Shown here in pieces: positions 1 to 6,094 of a stretch of DNA of 15,300 nt (positions within the stretch are counted from its first letter, which is position 1; every line of letters begins with the position of its first letter). This DNA comes from RGIG8775 sp045587785 (GTDB lineage: Bacteria; Bacillota; Clostridia; Oscillospirales; CAG-272), in contig JAZNDA010000031.1 in the NCBI GenBank assembly GCA_045587785.1, positions 1-15,300 on the forward strand, read 5' to 3'. Position numbers and translations under genes: made by a program. The notes under the pieces were generated by a model that worked only from the letters and a program-made list of their open reading frames with translations, made no database searches and was not told where the DNA came from.

Positions 1-19
1 ACTCAAATCATAGCCGCGG

Positions 20-96
20 AAGTTTTCGTCCACCTTTTTCAAAAGGTGGCAGATTCCAAAGGCGGAGCCTTTGGTCGCACTCCGCAGAGTGCGAAA
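20..96 (-). repeat. Multi-hairpin dispersed repeat, copy A (inverse orientation, partial)
   Basis: Read on the minus strand this stretch has three hairpins in the order seen in copies B (10244) and C (15042). HP1 (76-93) has a 7-bp stem and is identical to the other copies, as are its TTT and AC flanks. HP2 (56-74) has a 7-bp stem and 5-nt loop. HP3 (30-49) has an 8-bp stem and TGAA loop. The AAAACTT motif follows at 20-26. Beyond that the sequence no longer matches B and C, so the copy is either truncated or a shorter variant. Its HP1 end lies 47 bases upstream of the ddh start and points away from ddh. Confidence 0.8.
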
Positions 97-143
97 CCCC
101 CATAGCAAATAAACAGAAGCTATAAAAATAAGGAGTATACAGT

Positions 144-1130
144 ATGGCAATTCGTATAGGAATTATGGGTTACGGAAATCTCGGTCGCGGCATTGAGGCG
201 GCGATCAGACAGAATGAGGACATGACGCTGGTGGCGGTGTTTACCAGAAGATCGCCTGAAAGCGTGAAGATAAGAACTGCCGGTGTACCCGTTTATCATG
301 CGGACGACGTACTTTCGCACAAGGATGAGATCGACGTTCTGATGCTTTGCGGCGGCTCGGCAAAGGATCTGCCCGAGCAGACCCCCGAGTATGCAAAGCA
401 TTTCAACGTGGTGGACAGCTTTGATACCCATGCGTGTATCCCTGCGCATTTTGCCAAGGTGGACGCCGCGGCGAGCGCATCGGGTCACGTGGGCATCATC
501 TCGGTGGGATGGGATCCCGGTCTGTTTTCTTTGAACCGTCTGTACGGAAACGCCATTCTGGTGGACGGCGAGGACTACACCTTTTGGGGCAAGGGCGTCA
601 GCCAGGGACATTCGGATGCGGTGCGCCGCGTGGAAGGCGTGCTTGATGCAAAGCAGTATACCGTGCCCGTAGAGGAGGCTTTGGAGGCGGTCAGACGGGG
701 CGAGGCTCCCGTGCTGACCACAAGACAAAAGCACACGAGAGTTTGCTACGTTGTGGCAAAGGAGGGCGCGGACAAAGCCAAGATCGAGCAGGACATCAAG
801 ACCATGCCCGCCTATTTTGCCGATTACGATACCACCGTGCATTTTATTACAGCCGAGGAGCTTGCGCGTGACCATGCAGGCATCCCCCACGGCGGCTTTG
901 TCATCCGAAGCGGCAAAACGGGCTTTGAGGGCGAGCATAAGCACGTCATAGAATACAGCCTGAAATTGGATTCCAATCCCGAGTTTACCACGTCGGTGCT
1001 GGTGGCTTACGCAAGAGCGGCGCACAGGCTGTACCGCGAGGGCGCAAAGGGGGCTAAGACCGTGTTTGACATTCCGCCTGCCTACCTCTCGCCAAAGAGC
1101 GGCGAGGAGCTCAGAGCCACACTTTTGTAA
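144..1130 (+). CDS. ddh: meso-Diaminopimelate D-dehydrogenase
   Basis: This cytoplasmic NADPH enzyme converts L-tetrahydrodipicolinate to meso-diaminopimelate in one step, supplying lysine synthesis and peptidoglycan cross-links and bypassing the acylated DAP routes. The 328 residues fit the family (about 320-330). The N terminus carries the dinucleotide-binding loop GYGNLG (residues 9-14). Further family blocks are LCGGSAKDLPEQTP, VDSFDTH and SVGWDPGLFS, which in known structures line the substrate and cofactor site. The ATG at 144 follows AGGAG (131-135) with 8-nt spacing. greA starts 13 nt after the stop, so the two are probably co-transcribed. No convincing promoter is seen in the 47 bases between repeat copy A and the start; it may lie inside or beyond the repeat. 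Identification is by recognisable family motifs over the full length. Confidence 0.95.
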   Translation: MAIRIGIMGYGNLGRGIEAAIRQNEDMTLVAVFTRRSPESVKIRTAGVPVYHADDVLSHKDEIDVLMLCGGSAKDLPEQTPEYAKHFNVVDSFDTHACIPAHFAKVDAAASASGHVGIISVGWDPGLFSLNRLYGNAILVDGEDYTFWGKGVSQGHSDAVRRVEGVLDAKQYTVPVEEALEAVRRGEAPVLTTRQKHTRVCYVVAKEGADKAKIEQDIKTMPAYFADYDTTVHFITAEELARDHAGIPHGGFVIRSGKTGFEGEHKHVIEYSLKLDSNPEFTTSVLVAYARAAHRLYREGAKGAKTVFDIPPAYLSPKSGEELRATLL

Positions 1131-1143
1131 GGGGAAAAAGCAT

Positions 1144-1638
1144 ATGCATGACGAACTGACACAGGTAGATATTGACAAGCTCAAAGAGGAGCTGGAATAC
1201 CGCAGGACGCTGGTGCCCGCGCTCCGCGAGGAGGTCAAGCGCACAAGGGAATACGGCGATCTGTCGGAAAACGACGAATATAAGAGTGCCAAAAGGGAAT
1301 ATAACAAAAACAAAAGCCGTATGAGGTATCTGGAGAACATGATCGATACGGCGGTGGTCATTTCGGTGGAGTCTGAGGAGGGCGTAGTGGGTCTGTTTGA
1401 TTTGGTAGAGATCTACTATCCCGAGGACGAGGAGGAGAGGACGGTGCGTATTGTAACCACGCTTCGCAATGACGTTCTCAGCGACTGTATTTCCAAGGAG
1501 TCCCCGTTCGGCAAGGCACTTCTGGGCCACAGGGAGGGGGAGACCGTGACCGTGCACGTTAATGATAAGGTCAGCTACCCCGTTGAGATCCGTAAGATCA
1601 CAAGGGGAGAGGATGACGCTTCGCTCTCCATCACATAA
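1144..1638 (+). CDS. greA: Transcription elongation factor GreA/GreB family
   Basis: Gre factors enter the secondary channel of RNA polymerase and stimulate cleavage of backtracked transcripts. The 164-residue protein has the expected N-terminal coiled coil (residues about 8-75) and C-terminal FKBP-like domain (about 80-160). The coiled-coil tip reads GDLSENDEY (38-46), with Asp39 and Glu42 matching the catalytic acidic pair of GreA (Asp41/Glu44 in E. coli). The C-terminal domain has the usual SPFGKALLGHREGETV block. The ATG at 1144 is preferred over an in-frame one at 1066, because that earlier start lies inside ddh while 1144 has AAGGGG (1129-1134) nine bases upstream, overlapping the ddh stop. 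Many Clostridia carry several Gre paralogues, so this may not be the housekeeping copy; the cleavage residues are intact. Confidence 0.93.
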   Translation: MHDELTQVDIDKLKEELEYRRTLVPALREEVKRTREYGDLSENDEYKSAKREYNKNKSRMRYLENMIDTAVVISVESEEGVVGLFDLVEIYYPEDEEERTVRIVTTLRNDVLSDCISKESPFGKALLGHREGETVTVHVNDKVSYPVEIRKITRGEDDASLSIT

Positions 1639-1800
1639 ATCAACTGCGAGTTTGCTTGCAAACTCGTGTCGCCTAGCGAACTCGTAAAGGCTTGCGGGGC
1701 TCGGGGCAGCGCCCCCGAAAAAACGGCGTTTCTTTGCAAAGCTTTCTTTGCGCCAGCGGTGTCAAAGAAAGCGTCTGAATCTTGCCATTAAATAAAAAAC
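1639..1800. repeat. Hairpin-rich intergenic stretch after greA
   Basis: No gene is supportable here. Three stem-loops are visible: 1647-1666 (8 bp, loop CTTG), 1701-1718 (about 7 bp, GC-rich, one bulged C), and 1741-1772 (10 bp plus an inner CGCC/GGTG stem around AGC, one bulge). The octamer TTTCTTTG occurs twice and its complement once, so alternative pairings are possible. None is followed by a U-tract. The stretch is not obviously a copy of the 10244/15042 repeat but has the same dense-hairpin character. Confidence 0.55.
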
Positions 1801-1810
1801 TGTAGCGTAG

Positions 1811-1838
1811 GGCGGGGGCTTGTCTCCCGCCGCTTTTT
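1811..1838 (+). terminator. Rho-independent terminator of ddh-greA
   Basis: A GGCGGG / CCCGCC stem (1811-1816 with 1826-1831) is followed by GC and five T residues (1834-1838). It is the first hairpin plus U-tract downstream of greA, about 175 nt past its stop. Confidence 0.65.
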
Positions 1839-1857
1839 ATGAGAGATTTTTAAGGCG

Positions 1858-1889
1858 CGAGGGGGACTTCCCGCGGAAAGTCCCCCTCG
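1858..1889. repeat. 12-bp GC-rich hairpin beyond the SGNH hydrolase 3' end
   Basis: CGAGGGGGACTT (1858-1869) pairs perfectly with AAGTCCCCCTCG (1878-1889). It lies 24 bases past the stop of the minus-strand hydrolase gene but has no U-tract on that strand, so it is not a textbook terminator. It resembles the G-rich 3' hairpins at 13676 and 13846. Confidence 0.6.
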
Positions 1890-1913
1890 TATAAATTACG
1901 GTGGCGGTAGATG

Positions 1914-2951
1914 TTACCCAAACAGCCTATGTAGCTCTTGCGCCATATATTTGGCGATTTTTTGGCGTCCGAGCTCGTTGGGATGTGTTCCGTCCTTGCC
2001 AGAGAAGCAGATGTCCTTGTTGTCATAGCTGATTCCCGACCCGACGTAATTGTCGATGCACGGCAAACCGTATTCGCCTGCTACGTCCTGTACTTTTTGT
2101 GCAAAATCGGTCAGCAAACTTCCCTTTATTTCCCAAGTTTGGGAGTCGCACAGAAAACTGCCGTCTTCATTCATTTGAAAACGGTAGACGGGGGTGCAGA
2201 GAACGATCCGAAGATGCGGATACGCAGTTTGAAGCAGTTCTATGCTGTAGCGGAGTGCGTCCGCAAAGGTGCTGACGTCAGTTGCATCTGCGGCGTTTTC
2301 TATGGTCTTTCCCGCAGTAAAATCGTTTGTGCCGTAAGCAATGGTTACGATATCCACATCATTGAAGTCGATGCCTTTCAGCAGGGCGAGAGAGCTTGCA
2401 AAGTAGGATGGTTTTCCGCCTTTCCAGATCTCCTGCGCAATGGCGGCGTCCTGCAGGCTGAAATCGCCGCTGACGATGGCATCAGCCAGACGGTACATGC
2501 CGAAGGCATCATACGATTCGTTCGCGTTGGTTGACATACGGCAACCGCCAAAGCCCATGTTGTAGACCGTGGCGAGGGTGTGATTGGAAAGAAAGCTCGA
2601 AATATCGGTGGGCGAGCGGTAGTTGCCGAAAATGCTGTCGCCGAAGTTGACGATGACCTTTCCGTCAAGACGATACGCGCCAAGCGGTTTTTCGCAGTAC
2701 ATACAAGCACCGCTTTGCTCTCGCTCAACGTGTCCGAGTGCGTCGATCACTTCGGTTTCCTTTATTCCGCAAAGGCAGTAGCGTTCTTGCAAGCCGCTTT
2801 CGGTGCAGGTCGCTTGACGAACGAGTGTCCATTCACGGTATTTGTGCGTGTGGGTGTAGTCAATGTCGGGTAATTGCGAGTGGCTGCCGCATGCCGAGAG
2901 GGAGAGGGTATAGGCGATCAACAACGCCAAAAGTAGAAAAAATTTTTTCAT
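1914..2951 (-). CDS. Lipoprotein SGNH/GDSL-family hydrolase
   Basis: This is probably a membrane-anchored extracytoplasmic esterase or acetylhydrolase. The 345-residue protein starts with a signal peptide (MKKFFLLLAL...) and lipobox LSAC, making Cys21 the lipidated residue. The SGNH blocks are block I GDSIFG (Ser106 as nucleophile), block III GTND (207-210, Asn209 for the oxyanion hole), and block V DGTHPNELG (Asp320 and His323). Between the anchor and the catalytic domain is a short Cys-rich segment (C49, C59, C61, C83, C86) with the pattern TCTESG...YCLCG...ALGH, which I recall as a small repeat in clostridial surface proteins. Its Cys spacing could bind metal, but that is inference. AGGA lies about 9 nt upstream of the ATG. 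The substrate cannot be read from sequence; cell-wall or polysaccharide acyl groups are plausible. Confidence 0.88.
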   Translation of the reverse strand: MKKFFLLLALLIAYTLSLSACGSHSQLPDIDYTHTHKYREWTLVRQATCTESGLQERYCLCGIKETEVIDALGHVEREQSGACMYCEKPLGAYRLDGKVIVNFGDSIFGNYRSPTDISSFLSNHTLATVYNMGFGGCRMSTNANESYDAFGMYRLADAIVSGDFSLQDAAIAQEIWKGGKPSYFASSLALLKGIDFNDVDIVTIAYGTNDFTAGKTIENAADATDVSTFADALRYSIELLQTAYPHLRIVLCTPVYRFQMNEDGSFLCDSQTWEIKGSLLTDFAQKVQDVAGEYGLPCIDNYVGSGISYDNKDICFSGKDGTHPNELGRQKIAKYMAQELHRLFG

Positions 2952-3010
2952 GTTGTTTTCCTGTCTTTCTTGTTTTAAACGTCCGAGCTAAACGGGCTGA
3001 ACGCAAAAGC

Positions 3011-3039
3011 ATTATAGCACAATAAGACTAACTTGTCAA
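3011..3039 (-). promoter_or_regulatory. Perfect sigma-A promoter for the SGNH hydrolase gene
   Basis: On the minus strand TTGACA (3034-3039) and TATAAT (3011-3016) are separated by exactly 17 nt. A TGC just before the -10 adds an extended -10 element. Predicted transcription starts near 3004, giving a leader of about 50 nt. Confidence 0.88.
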
Positions 3040-3045
3040 TCTTAT
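3022..3045. promoter_or_regulatory. Candidate XRE operator over the hydrolase promoter
   Basis: ATAAGA (3022-3027) and TCTTAT (3040-3045) form an inverted repeat whose arms flank the -35 box of the hydrolase promoter. The decamer ATAAGACTAA at 3022-3031 recurs as a direct copy at 3086-3095, just before the start of the XRE gene. The layout suits a regulator binding both its own and the divergent promoter; binding itself is inferred. Confidence 0.5.
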
Positions 3046-3056
3046 AGAAATAATTT

Positions 3057-3084
3057 TTGCCGTCTTTTTGTGATAAACTATTTT
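3057..3084 (+). promoter_or_regulatory. Possible promoter of the XRE regulator gene
   Basis: TTGCCG (3057-3062), a 16-nt spacer and TATTTT (3079-3084) form a moderate sigma-A match just upstream of the gene. It is much weaker than the opposing hydrolase promoter. Other AT-rich hexamers nearby could serve instead. Confidence 0.35.
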
Positions 3085-3109
3085 TATAAGACTAATGGGG
3101 GGACAAGAT

Positions 3110-3391
3110 ATGGATATTGGCGAAAGACTTATAGGATTGAGAGAAAAATGCGGTCTTACGCAAAACGGTCTGGCTGAGAGAGCAGGTGTATCGCAAACGC
3201 ATTTGCGGCGCGTTGAGTTGGGACAGGCGGATATTACGGTGGGACATCTTCAGCTTTTGTGTGACGCTATAAACATATCTTTGCAAGAGTTTTTTCAAGG
3301 AGAAACTAATGAGGATGAGCTGTCGGTAGCATTCTCTAAACTTTCTCCCAAACAAAAAAAGCTGCTGACATCGTTTCTTGACAGCTTGTGA
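3110..3391 (+). CDS. Small XRE-family HTH regulator
   Basis: A 93-residue DNA-binding protein. Residues 5-60 form a lambda-repressor-like HTH_3 domain, with the recognition helix in VSQTHLRRVELG (27-38). The C-terminal 30 residues (about 63-93) are charged and helical, perhaps for dimerisation; there is no ligand-binding domain. The ATG at 3110 is preferred over one at 3095 because the run GGGGGGA (3097-3103) sits 6 nt before it. The gene is divergent from the lipoprotein hydrolase, and the shared gap holds an inverted repeat, so a role as local (auto)regulator is likely. The gene appears more AT-rich than its neighbours, which may hint at separate ancestry. Stand-alone regulator is favoured over antitoxin because no toxin-like partner is adjacent. 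Confidence 0.85.
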   Translation: MDIGERLIGLREKCGLTQNGLAERAGVSQTHLRRVELGQADITVGHLQLLCDAINISLQEFFQGETNEDELSVAFSKLSPKQKKLLTSFLDSL

Positions 3392-3422
3392 TTTTCTTGT
3401 GTTTTTTCTTTGACTAAAAAGG

Positions 3423-3463
3423 ACACGTCATGAAGGTTCTTCCGACATGACGTGTGTTTTTTT
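3423..3463 (+). terminator. Terminator after the XRE gene
   Basis: A perfect 10-bp stem, ACACGTCATG (3423-3432) with CATGACGTGT (3446-3455), is followed by G and seven T residues. It starts 31 nt past the XRE stop. An A-run (3416-3420) precedes the stem. Confidence 0.9.
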
Positions 3464-3494
3464 GCATTGCGAACCCCTGTGGCACGAGCTTTAC

Positions 3495-3552
3495 TCTACG
3501 AGTGGTTTACTTTTGCGCCGCCAAAAGGTGAAAAATCTTCTACAAGTGGGTT
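3495..3552. promoter_or_regulatory. Imperfect direct repeats upstream of the HTH-kinase gene
   Basis: TCTACGAGTGGTTT (3495-3508) and TCTACAAGTGGGTT (3539-3552) match at 12 of 14 positions and start 44 nt apart, about four helical turns. The second copy runs into the -35 of the kinase promoter. They are candidate sites for the kinase's own HTH domain. Confidence 0.4.
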
Positions 3553-3579
3553 GCATTTTTTGATCAAAAAAGTTATAAT
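3551..3579 (+). promoter_or_regulatory. Promoter of the HTH-kinase/isomerase operon
   Basis: TTGCAT (3551-3556), a 17-nt spacer and a consensus TATAAT (3574-3579). Predicted transcription start is about 3586, giving a leader of roughly 24 nt that carries AAGGAGG (3592-3598). Confidence 0.7.
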
Positions 3580-3609
3580 GAAGAAAAAGACAAGGAGGAG
3601 CCCGAAAAT

Positions 3610-4833
3610 ATGGAAAAAATAAATTTCGGAAATACCATAAGAAAATTGCGCAAAAAGTGCGGTTTTACGCAGACCGAGCTTGCCGAGCGCCTGAGCATCA
3701 GCGATAAGGCGGTCAGTAAATGGGAGTCGGGAAGCGGTTATCCCGATATCGCACTCTTGCCCGCACTCTCGGAAACGCTTGGTGTCACCATTGACTATCT
3801 TCTGAAGGGCGACGCGCGCGGTATTGCCATTGCGGGAAATATCCTTGTGGATATTCTCAACAATGTGGACGAATATCCAAAGCCCTCTATGCTTGCCACG
3901 GTACTGTCCTTGGCAAAAGCGGTGGGCGGCTGTGTGCCCAATACCATCATCGATCTTGCCAAGATCGACCGTTCGCTTCCTCTTGAGGCATACGGTATGG
4001 TGGGCAACGACGATAACGGAGATTTTGTGCTCTCGGAGATGAAGAAAAACGGTATTGACGTCAGCCACGTCAAGGTGTCGGATACCATGTCCACAAGCTT
4101 TACCAACGTGATGTACGATCTGAAATCACACGAGCGCACCTTCTTTTATAACAAAGGAGCCAACGCTCATTTGGATATTGCCGATATCGACGTGGAGTCT
4201 CTGGATTGCGAAATTTTCCACGTTGGTTACGCCTTCCTTCTTGACCGCTTAGACAGCGAGGACAGCGAGGACGGCACACGTCTTGCCAAGCTGCTTCGCA
4301 TGGTGAGCGAGCGCGGCATCAAGACCTCGCTTGACGCGGTCAGCTCCGACCGTCCCGATTATAGGGAAAAGCTGATCCCCGCCTTGAAGCACTGTCATTA
4401 TACTATCATGAACGAGATCGAGGCTTGCTTTGTTTCGGGACTTTCGCCCTATCGCGAGGACGGCAGTCTCAATGTCGAAAACATAAAGAGAACGCTGGAG
4501 CAGTTTATGGCGTACGGCGTTAAGGAAAAAGCCATCATTCACTGCAAAGAAGCAGGATTTTTGATGAATTCGGCAGGCGAATTTGTGTGTGTGCCGTCGC
4601 TCAATATCCCGAGAGATTATATCAAGGGCAACGTGGGAGCGGGCGACGCCTTTGCGGCGGGCTGTCTTTACGGTTTGTATCAAGGCTTTGACGATGAAAA
4701 GCTTCTCAGATTTGCCTCCTGCGCCTCTGCCGCCAATCTTTCGGCACCCGATTCGGTCAGCGGCATGAAAACGGCAGCGGAGCTTGAAAAAATTGAAAAT
4801 ATGTTTGGCAGAAGGGTGATCGATTTCAATTAA
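3610..4833 (+). CDS. XRE HTH-PfkB carbohydrate kinase fusion
   Basis: One 407-residue protein joins an N-terminal XRE/HTH_3 DNA-binding domain (residues about 6-66, recognition region SISDKAVSKWESG) to a ribokinase-like PfkB kinase domain (about 72-400). Kinase landmarks are the substrate-side Gly pair in KAVGGCVPN (103-111), the NEIEA motif (268-272) and the C-terminal signature GNVGAGDAF (340-348), where Asp346 is the expected catalytic base; the active site looks intact. There is no stop or frameshift between the domains, and AAGGAGG lies 11 nt before the ATG, so the fusion is real as sequenced. It leads an operon with a sugar isomerase/epimerase 20 nt downstream. A sugar-responsive regulator that also phosphorylates its ligand is the natural reading, but substrate and DNA target are unknown. 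Confidence 0.9.
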   Translation: MEKINFGNTIRKLRKKCGFTQTELAERLSISDKAVSKWESGSGYPDIALLPALSETLGVTIDYLLKGDARGIAIAGNILVDILNNVDEYPKPSMLATVLSLAKAVGGCVPNTIIDLAKIDRSLPLEAYGMVGNDDNGDFVLSEMKKNGIDVSHVKVSDTMSTSFTNVMYDLKSHERTFFYNKGANAHLDIADIDVESLDCEIFHVGYAFLLDRLDSEDSEDGTRLAKLLRMVSERGIKTSLDAVSSDRPDYREKLIPALKHCHYTIMNEIEACFVSGLSPYREDGSLNVENIKRTLEQFMAYGVKEKAIIHCKEAGFLMNSAGEFVCVPSLNIPRDYIKGNVGAGDAFAAGCLYGLYQGFDDEKLLRFASCASAANLSAPDSVSGMKTAAELEKIENMFGRRVIDFN

Positions 4834-4853
4834 AAATAAGCAAGGTTACGAAC

Positions 4854-5696
4854 ATGAAACATTATCCTATTGGCGTTTTGATCTCATTCGAGGAAACGAC
4901 GGACATTGAGGCTGAATTTCAGAAGGCAAAGGACATGGGGCTGGAATCCTGCCAGCTTTGCATATGGGATACCGCGGTTTACACCAAGCGCGAGTATGCC
5001 GAAAAGATTCGTGATGCTGCCGAAAAGCTGGATTTCAAGATCTCGGCACTGTGGGCGGGCTGGAGCGGTCCGTGTGAGTGGAACTTCACCGCAGGTCCCG
5101 CTACCATCGGTCTTGTGCCCGCGGCATACCGCTTCCAGAGAATCCAAGAGCTGAAGAATGCGTCTGATTTTGCGCAGTGGCTTGGTGTGAAGAACATGAT
5201 CACGCACGTGGGCTTCCTGCCCGAAAACCCCGATCATCCCGACTTTAACGGTACGGTGGCGGCACTTCGCTGGCTCTGCCGTAAGATGGAGGCAAAGGGA
5301 CAGTATTTCCTGTTTGAGACAGGTCAGGAGACGCCCGTGACCATGCTCCGTACCATTCAGACGATCGGTACTGACAACATAGGTATCAACTTTGACACCG
5401 CCAACCTCATTCTTTACGGCAAGGCAAACACGCTGGATGCGCTTGACGTGTTCGGGCGGTACGTCATGAATACCCACATCAAGGACGGTTTGTATCCCAC
5501 CGACGGTATGGAACTTGGTAGGGAGGTGCAGGTCGGAGAGGGCAGAGCCAACGTTCCTGCCGTGGTCAAGAAGCTTCATGAGCTTGGCTACACGGGTCCG
5601 ATGACCATTGAACGTGAGATCTCGGGCGAACAGCAGGCAAAGGATATCGCGGCAACGCGCGACATGCTGAAGGAAATTTTCGAGACTCTGGAATAA
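4854..5696 (+). CDS. Sugar phosphate isomerase/epimerase (xylose isomerase-like TIM barrel)
   Basis: A 280-residue cytoplasmic protein of the AP-endonuclease-2/xylose-isomerase-like TIM-barrel family. Likely metal and substrate residues stand at strand ends: His118 (THVGF), Glu155 (LFETGQ), Asp181 (NFDTAN), His208 (NTHIKDG) and Glu253 (TIEREISG). This is the pattern of keto-sugar epimerases and inosose-type enzymes that act through divalent metal. AAGG (4842-4845) lies 8 nt before the ATG. The gene starts 20 nt after the HTH-kinase gene and is followed by a terminator, so the two form an operon and probably act on the same sugar: epimerise or isomerise, then phosphorylate. No transporter or glycosidase is adjacent. 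The family is broad, so the exact sugar cannot be assigned. Confidence 0.9.
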   Translation: MKHYPIGVLISFEETTDIEAEFQKAKDMGLESCQLCIWDTAVYTKREYAEKIRDAAEKLDFKISALWAGWSGPCEWNFTAGPATIGLVPAAYRFQRIQELKNASDFAQWLGVKNMITHVGFLPENPDHPDFNGTVAALRWLCRKMEAKGQYFLFETGQETPVTMLRTIQTIGTDNIGINFDTANLILYGKANTLDALDVFGRYVMNTHIKDGLYPTDGMELGREVQVGEGRANVPAVVKKLHELGYTGPMTIEREISGEQQAKDIAATRDMLKEIFETLE

Positions 5697-5704
5697 GCTT
5701 TGAT

Positions 5705-5748
5705 AAACGGGCACATCCAACGCAGTTTGGTGTGCCCGTTTTTTATTT
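5705..5748 (+). terminator. Strong terminator of the kinase-isomerase operon
   Basis: An 11-bp stem (5705-5715 with 5731-5741) is extended by CCAA/TTGG across a single bulged T around a 6-nt loop. It runs into a T-rich tract (TTTTTATTTTTTT) at the stem end. It starts 9 nt after the isomerase stop. Confidence 0.93.
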
Positions 5749-5812
5749 TTTTAACGACCCAACATTTACAAACTGTTCACAGAATGTTATTAAAAAAACT
5801 TAATTTGTGTTG

Positions 5813-5834
5813 TATAATAATTCCCGTATATACG
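5813..5834 (+). promoter_or_regulatory. -10 element and start-site palindrome for the small peptide gene
   Basis: A consensus TATAAT (5813-5818) has only a poor AT-rich -35 (TTAAAA, 5790-5795, 17-nt spacing). The perfect palindrome CGTATATACG (5825-5834) sits at the predicted transcription start and could be an operator. The weak -35 suggests activator dependence or low basal activity; this is inference. Confidence 0.5.
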
Positions 5835-5867
5835 ATATTGTCGATACCGAACAGGGGGTACATACTG

Positions 5868-6005
5868 ATGAATAACAAGAAGCCGTATCGCGCCGCAGAG
5901 GCATTGGTGATCTCCGTAAACAAGGCGGATGTGATTCGTACCAGCATTTTCTTTGGTCCCGAGGATGATTTTGGTGACTATGAGGAAGAAACAATAGAGG
6001 CGTAA
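5868..6005 (+). CDS. Small peptide, 45 residues, unknown function
   Basis: The ATG at 5868 follows a GGGGG run (5854-5858) by 9 nt, and the gene has a consensus -10 upstream and a perfect hairpin terminator downstream, so it looks like a true monocistronic gene. The peptide has a basic start (MNNKKPYR), a short beta-like hydrophobic stretch (ALVISV, 12-17), the motif ADVIRTS (20-26), and a strongly acidic tail (8 Asp/Glu in residues 31-45). There is no Cys, signal peptide or membrane segment. From memory, small clostridial proteins with a xDVIxTS motif and a variable Gly/acidic tail are common and unexplained; I could not verify this by search. No maturation enzyme or exporter lies next to it, so a modified-peptide role is only a possibility. 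Confidence 0.72.
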   Translation: MNNKKPYRAAEALVISVNKADVIRTSIFFGPEDDFGDYEEETIEA

Positions 6006-6057
6006 GTAGGCAGGCAAAGGCTTGTTTTTTTGGCGTATATTTTTGAGTGTAAAGATT

Positions 6058-6094
6058 GGGGTACTACTTTAAGCAGAGTAGTACCCCGTTTTTA
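6058..6094 (+). terminator. Terminator of the small peptide gene
   Basis: A perfect 11-bp stem, GGGGTACTACT (6058-6068) with AGTAGTACCCC (6077-6087), has an 8-nt loop and is followed by GTTTTTA. It overlaps the stop codon of the convergent binding-protein gene (6092-6094). On the minus strand the trailing sequence is not U-rich, so that gene may lack a strong terminator. Confidence 0.85.

Noticed and set aside
120..1361. 413-codon minus-strand reading frame across ddh and greA
   Set aside because: Overlaps two clearly recognised genes on the other strand; its product is low-complexity (Ser/Leu/Arg runs, shifting composition) with no motif. It is an antisense shadow.
3095..3391. XRE gene starting at 3095
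   Set aside because: That ATG sits inside the G-run that serves as ribosome binding site for the ATG at 3110.
3110..3391. Toxin-antitoxin pair involving the XRE gene
   Set aside because: The neighbour is an exported SGNH hydrolase, divergently transcribed; no small toxin-like gene is adjacent.
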